Source of the DNA: an uncultured Allobaculum sp.
Lineage (GTDB): Bacteria > Bacillota_I > Bacilli_A > Erysipelotrichales > Erysipelotrichaceae
Length of the DNA: 7,612 nt
NCBI GenBank assembly: GCA_948467695.1
Contig: CAOKFJ010000078.1
Location: forward strand, 1-7,612
Direction: 5' to 3'
Below are positions 1-5,707 of this stretch, piece by piece (positions within the stretch are counted from its first letter, which is position 1; each line of letters begins with the position of its first letter). The notes under the pieces are model-generated. The model worked only from the letters and a program-made list of their open reading frames with translations, made no database searches and was not told the DNA's origin. The position numbers and the translations under genes were made by a program.

Positions 1-1575
1 ATCGATGCCGAGTTCTTTCTTGACGTAGTCGGCAAGAATCTGTTTGCGTTCGCGTTTAACGTTGAAGAACTCTTCCTGCAGTTTCGGATCATCAACATAT
101 GCCATCAGTTTTTCGAGCTGTTCAGGATGTTTGATGAATCCGTCGCCGATGTAGCTCTTGAGCAGAGCGGTCAGCTGCGGGTTGGAGTATACGAGCCAGC
201 GACGGTGTGTTACACCGTTGGTCTTGTTGTTGAAGCGGCCTTCGTAGAATTTTGCGAAGTCGGACATAACGCTGTCCACAAGGATCTTGGAGTGGATAGC
301 GGCTACACCGTTAACGGAATGGCTTCCGACAACAGCGAGGTTCGCCATGTTGACCTGGTTATTGGACAGGATGGACATTGCGGGGAACATGTGTTCCTTG
401 CCGGCATGCTGCACTTCGTAGTGGAAGCGGCGTTCGATCTCTTCGATGATCATGTAGATACGCGGCAGCAGGCTGCGTACCATATCCTGCGGCCAGCGCT
501 CGAGCGCTTCGGCGAGGATGGTGTGGTTGGTATAGGCAACGGATTTGGTTACAACTGCCCATGCTTTGTCCCAGTCGAAGTCATAGTCATCCATGAGGAT
601 GCGCATCAGTTCGGGGATAACGAGAACCGGGTGAGTATCGTTGAGCTGGATTGCCACTTTGTCACCGAGGTTTTCGAGTGTGCCGTAGTCGCGCAGATGT
701 TTTTCAATAATCTGTGTTACACCGGCGCAGACAAAGAAATATTCCTGTTTGAGACGGAGTTCTTTGCCTTTGAGGGTGGAGTCATCGGGGTAAACGTTGG
801 CAGTAAGTGCCTGAACGTCGTTGAGGTATTCGTTGAGGTTGCCTGCCTGTACAGATTCTTCATCTACAGTGGCATCCCACAGACGCAGAGTGTTGGTTGT
901 CGGAGTATCGTAGCCGACGATAGGTACGTCATACGGTACAGCGCGTACAACGAAATCCGGATTGTGGTGAGAATGGAAGTGACCGAACTGGTCCATATAT
1001 GCATCCAGACTTCCTCCGAATTTAACCTGAACATCATGGTGAGGTCTCCAGACTTCCCAGATGTTGCCGTTGCGCAGCCAGCAGTCGGGTTTTTCAACCT
1101 GCTGATCGTTAACAATTTCCTGTTTGAACAAACCGTAGCGGTAGCGGATGCAGTTTCCGTTTCCTGCAAGGTTGAGACTTGCCAGAGAATCAAGGAAGCA
1201 TGCTGCCAGACGGCCAAGACCGCCGTTGCCGAGACCGGCATCGCGTTCGCTCATTTCAATGTTATGGATATCAACGCCCAGATCAGCCAGACCTTCGCGA
1301 ACGACGTCGTAAACGCCCATGTTCATCAGGTTGTTGACCATAAGACGGCCCATCAGAAATTCCATCGAAAAATAGTAAAGCTGTTTTGTCTGATTCTCAC
1401 GAACACTTTTCTTCGTGAGTTTCCAGGAGTTGCCCGCGCGTTCGCGAATAAGAGCACCTAAAGCGGTGTACTGCTCTTCCACAGGAGCTTCTTCAAATTC
1501 GTGGCCGAAACGGGAAACAACTTCAGCCTTCAACGCTTCTTTAAACGTTTCTTTGTTGCTGAAAATATTCTTCAT
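1..1575 (-). CDS. glgP: Glycogen/starch phosphorylase, N-terminal part (3' end outside window)
   Basis: This gene encodes the cytosolic enzyme that releases glucose-1-phosphate from the non-reducing ends of glycogen or maltodextrin (GT35 family, pyridoxal-phosphate dependent). It reads open from the ATG at 1575 to the window edge, 525 codons of a family that is usually about 750-850 residues. Visible family motifs are SMEFLMGR (residues 70-77), GNGGLGRLAACFLDS (116-130), QLNDTHP (near 313), NHTILAEALERWP (near 350) and NNKTNGVTHRRWL (near 450). The PLP-binding lysine lies in the missing C-terminal half and cannot be checked. The start is supported by GGGAGG at 1584-1589, 8 bases upstream. No other glycogen gene is in view, and any partner would lie to the left of base 1. 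The upstream region carries candidate promoters and a cre-like site, which suggests control by carbon supply. Whether the preferred substrate is glycogen or maltodextrin cannot be told from this part. Confidence 0.96.
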   Translation of the reverse strand, partial: MKNIFSNKETFKEALKAEVVSRFGHEFEEAPVEEQYTALGALIRERAGNSWKLTKKSVRENQTKQLYYFSMEFLMGRLMVNNLMNMGVYDVVREGLADLGVDIHNIEMSERDAGLGNGGLGRLAACFLDSLASLNLAGNGNCIRYRYGLFKQEIVNDQQVEKPDCWLRNGNIWEVWRPHHDVQVKFGGSLDAYMDQFGHFHSHHNPDFVVRAVPYDVPIVGYDTPTTNTLRLWDATVDEESVQAGNLNEYLNDVQALTANVYPDDSTLKGKELRLKQEYFFVCAGVTQIIEKHLRDYGTLENLGDKVAIQLNDTHPVLVIPELMRILMDDYDFDWDKAWAVVTKSVAYTNHTILAEALERWPQDMVRSLLPRIYMIIEEIERRFHYEVQHAGKEHMFPAMSILSNNQVNMANLAVVGSHSVNGVAAIHSKILVDSVMSDFAKFYEGRFNNKTNGVTHRRWLVYSNPQLTALLKSYIGDGFIKHPEQLEKLMAYVDDPKLQEEFFNVKRERKQILADYVKKELGID

Positions 1576-1597
1576 TCGTTATTCCTCCCGACACAAA

Positions 1598-1625
1598 ATT
1601 ATATTGAGGGGGTTGTGAAAAGCAA
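1598..1625 (-). promoter_or_regulatory. Candidate proximal glgP promoter
   Basis: On the minus strand a perfect TATAAT (1598-1603) is preceded, after 16 bases, by TTGCTT (1620-1625), which matches the sigma-A -35 hexamer only in its first three bases. Transcription would start near 1590, just upstream of the GGGAGG ribosome site, giving a short leader. The -10 box is good and the -35 box is weak, so an activator may be needed or the match may be chance in AT-rich DNA. Confidence 0.4.
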
Positions 1626-1717
1626 GAAATCGCCTATCACACTCGCTTATGTAAGGGTTATGTTTGCGCATTCTTCCGCGTTTTTATAACATTTTTCAAA
1701 TTTCCACGTGTTTTCAG

Positions 1718-1746
1718 TATATAAACGCACTCATTTTGTCTAGCAA
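1718..1746 (-). promoter_or_regulatory. Candidate distal glgP promoter
   Basis: On the minus strand TTGCTA (1741-1746, four of six consensus bases) is followed, after 17 bases, by TATATA (1718-1723, five of six). The spacing is ideal for sigma-A. Initiation near 1711 would give a leader of about 135 bases before the glgP ATG, in which I see no riboswitch-like fold or leader peptide. The cre-like site lies 26-39 bases upstream of the -35 box. Confidence 0.45.
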
Positions 1747-1771
1747 TTTGCCTGATCTTTTATGGAAATGA

Positions 1772-1785
1772 TCATAGCGCTTTCA
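1772..1785 (-). promoter_or_regulatory. cre-like CcpA operator upstream of glgP
   Basis: The minus strand reads TGAAAGCGCTATGA. Against the catabolite-responsive element consensus TGWAANCGNTNWCA only the penultimate base differs (G for C), and the centre AGCGCT is the expected palindromic core. CcpA bound to phosphorylated HPr uses such sites for carbon catabolite control in Firmicutes. The site is upstream of the candidate distal promoter, a position compatible with activation as well as repression. The match is seen in the sequence; the regulation is inferred, and CcpA is not in the window. Confidence 0.5.
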
Positions 1786-1950
1786 CATTTCAGACTGTTT
1801 CAGGCGCTTGCGCCAGGCACACAGACATGCATATGAGCATATAAGAACGCAGCGAAACAGGCGAAAGGAAACCTCGAACAAGTCAATGACCGCCGGCGAA
1901 AAGCGCACAGTTTTCTGCCGCCTCTCTGGCGCGCATCCGCCCAAAATCAG

Positions 1951-1993
1951 AAAAGCCGAATGCGATCCCTTCTGGTTGCGGATCGCATCCGGC
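1951..1993 (-). terminator. Strong hairpin, probable Rho-independent terminator for the winged-helix transcript
   Basis: GCCGAATGCGATCC (1955-1968) pairs with GGATCGCATCCGGC (1980-1993) at 13 of 14 positions around an 11-base loop. On the minus strand the stem is followed by TTTTCTGATTTT, a fair terminator tail; on the plus strand it is followed by CTTTCTC, so weak function in that direction is possible. The nearest minus-strand gene upstream ends at 2163, which would leave a 3' untranslated region of about 170 bases. The hairpin also insulates glgP from transcription coming from the right. Confidence 0.6.
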
Positions 1994-2162
1994 CTTTCTC
2001 ATACTGTGCATATGCATTGCATTGAGCGTAAGGAGGACGTGATGTGAATGCCTGCGAATCAGGTTGTCAGCATGGCGACTTTTGAAACGGTATCTGATTA
2101 GCAGCAGTATTTTTTCACTTTATTGCCTGCAGGCAGGCTTTATGCACAGCAAGGCGGTTTGC

Positions 2163-2645
2163 CTACTGACCGGCGGCTTCGCGGGAGAGGAAGCGTTTGT
2201 ATACGACCATGTTCCACTTGTAGCCTTTGCTGTTCTGGGTAAGGACGTATTTTGTATCTCCGTCTTCGCCGATTTTTTTGCGCACGCGGCAGATATGCTT
2301 CGAGAGCGTATTGTCGGAGATCTTGTGATGCAGTCTTGCAGAGATCAGCGCGATCAGACTCTGGCGCGAGCAGAACATCGTGTGATTGTCCACAAGAAAG
2401 AGCAGAATCTCAAACTCGGTGGGCGTGAGCATGAGCAGTTTTCTCTGTTTGAACGCCACCTTTCCGTGGCGGTCGATGATCAGATCGCCGGTCTGATATA
2501 CCCGGTTCTCTTTGCGGGTCTGCGGATCCCATTCTTTTGGCGGAATTTCGTAAATGATGCGTTCGGCGTTATCAAGCTCGATCGGGGCACCATCGTCCGA
2601 CGAAGACGGCAATTCGCAGTTGAGATAGTCTTCTAGACGTTTCAT
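2163..2645 (-). CDS. Orphan OmpR/PhoB-type winged-helix DNA-binding protein without receiver domain
   Basis: The product is a 160-residue probable cytoplasmic transcription regulator. Residues about 53-147 form a Trans_reg_C (OmpR/PhoB effector) domain: a leading beta segment GDLIIDRHGKVAF, then LTPTEFEILLFLVDN (73-87), a probable recognition helix around DNTLSKHICRVRKKI (111-125) and a closing beta-hairpin ending NSKGYKWN (138-145), the place where family members carry a GxGY-type turn. The first 50 or so residues are acidic and polar and do not look like a receiver domain, so there is no phospho-acceptor aspartate module and no kinase gene beside it. The ATG at 2645 is supported by AAAGGA 8 bases upstream. 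The gene stands alone, with long non-coding stretches on both sides. It could be a degenerate response regulator or a regulator that senses through its N-terminal segment; its targets are unknown. The domain assignment is firm and the function is not. Confidence 0.88.
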   Translation of the reverse strand: MKRLEDYLNCELPSSSDDGAPIELDNAERIIYEIPPKEWDPQTRKENRVYQTGDLIIDRHGKVAFKQRKLLMLTPTEFEILLFLVDNHTMFCSRQSLIALISARLHHKISDNTLSKHICRVRKKIGEDGDTKYVLTQNSKGYKWNMVVYKRFLSREAAGQ

Positions 2646-2894
2646 ATATGAGTTCCTTTCCTCTTCCCTTTCCTTCAGAAATCCGCATTCCTATCATACG
2701 GCAGTCGCCCATTCGGATATACAACACCAGGCGCATGGATCGCCGTCAGTTTTTTGCGGACAGCCCAGGGGCAAAGATCATCTGATCTTTTCTTCCCTGC
2801 GCAATGGAAAGACTTTTGCGCTGCTGACGGGAACAAATTTCTCACCAGATCTTCAAATTTCAAAACGACTTTTTCAATCTTAATATTCCGTTAA

Positions 2895-2967
2895 TTATTA
2901 TCTTACATTCACTTTACATAGAATCCTTTTTGTGAAACTTTTATGACATAAATGAGACTTTTACCAT
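2895..2967 (-). promoter_or_regulatory. AT-rich promoter/operator zone of the winged-helix gene with phased repeats
   Basis: The plus strand shows TTACA at 2903-2907 and again at 2914-2918, an exact 11-base period, which is the geometry OmpR/PhoB-type dimers use on direct repeats. CTTTTA recurs at 2938-2943 and 2958-2963, and TTTATG-A-CATAAA at 2940-2952 is a perfect inverted repeat. On the minus strand GATAAT, just left of the TTACA repeats, is a fair -10 box, but I find no good -35 box 17 bases upstream. The repeats are seen; binding by the neighbouring winged-helix protein or by any other factor is inference. Confidence 0.3.
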
Positions 2968-3142
2968 CTCTATCATTCTTACAATTCTTGCTGTAGGTAT
3001 CGCAGAAGCGTGCTGTTAACCGCAAGTTTATCCAGCGTGCGCGCAATTATTTCATTTCTTTATGCCACATGCGATTCACGCAACGGTCACAACTCAACCA
3101 TCTTGCATGCATCATTCTGACAGCGCGCCGACATAAGTATTT

Positions 3143-3182
3143 CCCTCGAAGAACACTTTTTAAGATTTTCGAGGGGGGGGGG
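3143..3182. repeat. Short hairpin running into a run of ten G
   Basis: CCCTCGAA (3143-3150) pairs perfectly with TTCGAGGG (3168-3175) across a 17-base loop. The right arm continues into ten consecutive G (3173-3182). The stretch is non-coding and lies just beyond the terminator of the DivIC-like gene. Such a homopolymer is prone to slipped-strand length change, and also to sequencing error. I see no promoter element in it. Confidence 0.5.
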
Positions 3183-3190
3183 AGGCAGAC

Positions 3191-3234
3191 AGAGAAAAAA
3201 GCGCATAAACAGGTGAATGTGCCTGTTCATGCGC
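3191..3234 (-). terminator. Rho-independent terminator after the DivIC-like gene
   Basis: GCGCATAAACAGG (3201-3213) pairs with CCTGTTCATGCGC (3222-3234) at 12 of 13 positions around an 8-base loop. On the minus strand the stem is followed directly by six T (plus-strand A at 3195-3200) and then CTC. The hairpin begins 29 bases after the stop codon at 3264. This is a textbook intrinsic terminator closing the leftward flippase/mnmG/DivIC-like run of genes. Confidence 0.9.
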
Positions 3235-3263
3235 TGAATGGTTTCAAATGTTTTTTCGGTTCG

Positions 3264-3713
3264 CTAGCGTCCGGCGGTCTGATCCGATGGCGTATCGGCG
3301 AGCGTTCCGTCTTCCTGAGCAATATGCTGACGATACGTATCTTCGATGCCCTGTGTGCCGTCGGCATCGGAAGCGCTGTTTTCAGGAGCCATGTTCGGGA
3401 ACATGAAGATCTGTTCTCCGTAGCGCGACACCTGATACTTGCCGCGGGCAATGAACTCCAGATAATCCGGATTGGTCAGATCGCGCTGCTTCTTTTCAAG
3501 CTGCGCTTTTTCTTCTTCGAGCTGGTTGCGAAGCACGCGGTTGTTCTCGACTTCCACGTTCAGAGCCTGATGGGTATTCCATCCGGACCAGGACTCAATT
3601 GCGAAATAACCGCTTATGGAAAGCAGAACGATGGTGATGCACGAATAGGCTGTACGGGTCAGTCTTACGTGTTTCTTTGTCTTCGAGCGAATCGATTTTC
3701 TGGATGCACTCAT
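3264..3713 (-). CDS. DivIC/FtsB-like septum formation initiator protein
   Basis: The product is a 149-residue bitopic membrane protein, probably part of the divisome complex that in Firmicutes links FtsL, DivIC and DivIB and helps activate septal wall synthesis. A basic N-terminus (residues 1-20, rich in K and R) is followed by one membrane segment (about 21-42), a coiled coil of alternating E, L, K and Q (about 46-79), and then the family hallmark NPDYLEFIARGKYQV (81-95) with RYGEQIF close behind. Residues 104-149 are an acidic, polar extension longer than in most small DivIC proteins. The start at 3713 is chosen because AGGGGG lies 6 bases upstream; an in-frame upstream ATG at 3782 would start before the promoter and has no ribosome site. 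The gene lies 129 bases downstream of mnmG and ends at a strong terminator. DivIC and FtsB are hard to tell apart by sequence, so no symbol is given. Confidence 0.85.
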   Translation of the reverse strand: MSASRKSIRSKTKKHVRLTRTAYSCITIVLLSISGYFAIESWSGWNTHQALNVEVENNRVLRNQLEEEKAQLEKKQRDLTNPDYLEFIARGKYQVSRYGEQIFMFPNMAPENSASDADGTQGIEDTYRQHIAQEDGTLADTPSDQTAGR

Positions 3714-3738
3714 ATTCGTCCCCCTTTCTCGCTTTGTG

Positions 3739-3767
3739 AGTATAACAGAATCTTTGCACAATCCAAA
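3739..3767 (-). promoter_or_regulatory. Extended -10 promoter of the DivIC-like gene
   Basis: The minus strand reads TGTTATACT (3739-3747), an extended -10 element (TGN followed by TATACT, five of six consensus bases). The -35 region is weak: TTGGAT at 3761-3766 with a 16-base gap, or TTTGGA at 3762-3767 with 17. Initiation near 3732 would give a leader of about 20 bases that includes the AAAGGGGG ribosome site. The perfect 10-base palindrome AAGACGTCTT at 3766-3775 touches the -35 region and might be an operator. Confidence 0.6.
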
Positions 3768-3842
3768 GACGTCTTGAAGCAAAGTTGCCGGTTATGACAA
3801 AGATGAAAGCTCTTGTGAAATAATGGGATTTTTCTACAGACG

Positions 3843-5702
3843 CTACGCCTGATTTTCGCGGATGAGCGCTGAGAGTACCGCAATGTCCGAGGGATTGATG
3901 CCGGAGATGCGGCTTGCCTGGCCGAGGGTGCGCGGACGGATTTTTGTCAGCTTGCTTCTGGCTTCAAGCGCGAGATTGTCGATGGTTTCGTATTCGATCT
4001 CTTCGGGAATGCGGACGCTTTCGAGTTTCTGCAGGCGCTCGACATCGCGTTTTGATTTCTCGATATAGCCCGCATACTTTGTTTCGATCTCGATGCGCGA
4101 CGCAATTTTCTTCGAAGTGGATACGCCGGTCAGCGGTTCGAGAATTTTGATGGTCACATTCGGACGGCGCAGAAGCGTCAGCGCATCGCATCCCTGCTCG
4201 AGCGCACCGGCGTCGACGGACGCAAGAAGACTGTTGGCTTTTTCATCCGGCTTGATGTGCGCTTCTTTAAGCGCCTGCATCACGCGCCGCTCTTCTTTCT
4301 GATCTTCCAGATACGCCTCATAGCGCTCATGAGGAAGAACACCGACTTCATGCGCAATTTCGCAAAGACGCGCGGGCGCATTGTCATGACGCAGAAGAAG
4401 ACGATATTCCGCGCGTGACGTCAGCAGACGATACGGCTCTTTCGTGCCTTTGGTCGTCAGATCATCGATCATGACGCCGATATACGCCTGTTCGCGTCCA
4501 AGCACAATCGGGTCAAGTCCCATGTTCTTGCGCGCGGCATTGATGCCCGCAAGCAGTCCCTGACCTGCGGCTTCCTCATACCCCGAGGTGCCGTTGACCT
4601 GACCGGCAGTGAACAGATTTTCGATTTTTTTGTTTTCAAGCGACGGCTTCATCTGAAGCGGGTCTACCGCATCGTATTCAATCGCATAGGCATATTTCAG
4701 AATATCCACATCCTTCATGCCCGGCAGAGAACGAACCATTTCTTCCTGCACGAATTCAGGCATCGAGGTCGAGAAACCCTGGATATAGAACGTGTCGTAT
4801 GCGGCGGTTTCCGGCTCAAGAAAAAGCTGATGACGCGGACGGTCCGCGAAGCGCACGAGCTTGTCTTCAATACTCGGGCAGTAGCGCGGACCCGTTCCGG
4901 TAACCAGACCGGAATACATGGCGGAATCCTGAAGATGTTCGTTGATGATGGAATGCGTTGTCGCATTGGTATAAATGAGATAGCACGGCAGCTGCTTGTC
5001 AAAAGGAAGGACATCTTCAGGTTTTGTCGCATCAGAAAAAGCGATGAACTCATCCGTTCCTTCCTGAATCTGCGCCTGCGACAGATCAACGCTGTCAAAG
5101 CGCACACGAGGAGGCGTGCCAGTTTTCAGACGGATCAGATCCAGACCGGCTTTGGCAAGCGATGCGGAAAGCGTCGAGTTGGTCGGCAGTCCATCTGCTC
5201 CGCTGACGGTTGCCGTATGACCGCGCAGTATTGTCGAACGCATGCCGGTGCCGGCAGTCAGGATTACAGTACGCGAGAGAATCTGCGTGCCGTCTTCACA
5301 TTCGATGCCGATGATTTTCTTTCCATCAAGCAGAATCGAAGCGGCGCGCTGTTCGATCAGCTCGAGATTGGGCTGCTTGCGCAAAGCGTCCTGCATCCAT
5401 TTTTTATACGCTTCACGATCGGACTGGACGCGCAGACACTGCACGCCGGGTCCTTTTTTCGTGTTCAGCATTTTGAACTGAAGCGCTGTCTGATCCGCTG
5501 CAAGCGGCATCAAGCCGCCAAACGCATCGATCTCGCGCACCACAATTCCCTTTGCCGGACCGCCGACACTCGGGTTGCAGGGCATGGATCCGATCATGCT
5601 CAGATCATTGGAAACCAGAACGGTTTTCTGATTCATACGGGCCGCGGCCGCTGCGGCTTCAATGCCTGCATGACCGCCGCCGACAACAAGGACGTCGTAC
5701 AT
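3843..5702 (-). CDS. mnmG: tRNA uridine-5-carboxymethylaminomethyl(34) synthesis enzyme MnmG (GidA)
   Basis: MnmG is a cytosolic FAD enzyme that acts with the GTPase MnmE to install the carboxymethylaminomethyl (or aminomethyl) group on the wobble uridine U34 of certain tRNAs, which improves decoding. The 619-residue product matches the usual length. It has an N-terminal FAD-binding VVGGGHAGIEA (residues 6-16), CNPSVGG (from Cys42), LKTGTPPR, the GidA signature GPRYCPSIEDKLVRF with Cys275, and a second signature beginning AGQVNGTSGYEEA at residue 366. The C-terminal MnmE/tRNA-binding region includes KYAGYIEK and RPRTLGQASRISG. The length and C-terminal domain exclude the shorter TrmFO. The start at 5702 is chosen because the FAD motif follows at once; the open frame runs up to 5882 but overlaps the flippase gene. 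The ribosome site is weak (GGGAG, 12 bases away), and the flippase stop is only 5 bases upstream, so translation may be coupled. mnmE is not in the window. Confidence 0.97.
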   Translation of the reverse strand: MYDVLVVGGGHAGIEAAAAAARMNQKTVLVSNDLSMIGSMPCNPSVGGPAKGIVVREIDAFGGLMPLAADQTALQFKMLNTKKGPGVQCLRVQSDREAYKKWMQDALRKQPNLELIEQRAASILLDGKKIIGIECEDGTQILSRTVILTAGTGMRSTILRGHTATVSGADGLPTNSTLSASLAKAGLDLIRLKTGTPPRVRFDSVDLSQAQIQEGTDEFIAFSDATKPEDVLPFDKQLPCYLIYTNATTHSIINEHLQDSAMYSGLVTGTGPRYCPSIEDKLVRFADRPRHQLFLEPETAAYDTFYIQGFSTSMPEFVQEEMVRSLPGMKDVDILKYAYAIEYDAVDPLQMKPSLENKKIENLFTAGQVNGTSGYEEAAGQGLLAGINAARKNMGLDPIVLGREQAYIGVMIDDLTTKGTKEPYRLLTSRAEYRLLLRHDNAPARLCEIAHEVGVLPHERYEAYLEDQKEERRVMQALKEAHIKPDEKANSLLASVDAGALEQGCDALTLLRRPNVTIKILEPLTGVSTSKKIASRIEIETKYAGYIEKSKRDVERLQKLESVRIPEEIEYETIDNLALEARSKLTKIRPRTLGQASRISGINPSDIAVLSALIRENQA

Positions 5703-5707
5703 AGTTT

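Larger units (their letters stand above)
1576..2162. other. Non-coding region between the winged-helix gene and glgP
   Basis: These 587 bases hold no gene that I can support. The left part (1576-1790) is AT-rich and carries the glgP ribosome site, two candidate promoters and the cre-like site. The middle and right part (1800-2162) is less AT-rich and contains GGCGC-TT-GCGCC at 1803-1814, the strong hairpin at 1955-1993, the palindrome TGCATATGCA at 2007-2016, an AAGGAGG followed by GTG-ATG-TGA at 2030-2047, and the perfect 12-base palindrome TGCCTGCAGGCA at 2124-2135, which is 28 bases past the winged-helix stop codon and has no T tract. The plus-strand open frame at 1808-2047 runs straight through the hairpin and resembles no protein I know. 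Confidence 0.6.
2646..3190. other. Long non-coding region upstream of the winged-helix gene
   Basis: There is no supported gene in these 545 bases. The part near the gene (2646-2870) contains a 62-codon minus-strand frame (2675-2863) that begins with TTG, lacks a ribosome site and resembles nothing I know. It also holds the inverted repeat AAAGATC-ATCT-GATCTTT at 2773-2790. The part at 2880-2970 is very AT-rich and is the likely promoter and operator zone. AGCGTGC occurs twice in direct orientation at 3007-3013 and 3034-3040. The far part (3143-3182) holds a short hairpin ending in a run of ten G. Confidence 0.5.

Noticed and set aside
127..1461. 444-codon open frame on the plus strand
   Set aside because: It lies entirely antisense to glgP, whose family motifs are unmistakable. 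It has no ribosome site at its start and no recognisable domain.
1808..2047. 79-codon plus-strand frame in the intergenic region
   Set aside because: It crosses both arms of a strong hairpin, lacks a ribosome site at its start and has no recognisable sequence.
2064..2636. 190-codon open frame on the plus strand
   Set aside because: It is antisense to the winged-helix gene, which has a clear OmpR-type domain on the minus strand.
2675..2863. 62-codon minus-strand frame just upstream of the winged-helix gene
   Set aside because: It starts with TTG, has no ribosome site, is in a different frame from the regulator and resembles no receiver domain or other family.
3714..3782. N-terminal extension of the DivIC-like gene to an ATG at 3782
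   Set aside because: This start would lie upstream of the extended -10 promoter and lacks a ribosome site, while 3713 has a strong one.
3069..3797. 242-codon open frame on the plus strand
   Set aside because: It runs antisense through the terminator hairpin, the G10 tract and the DivIC-like gene, and resembles no protein family.
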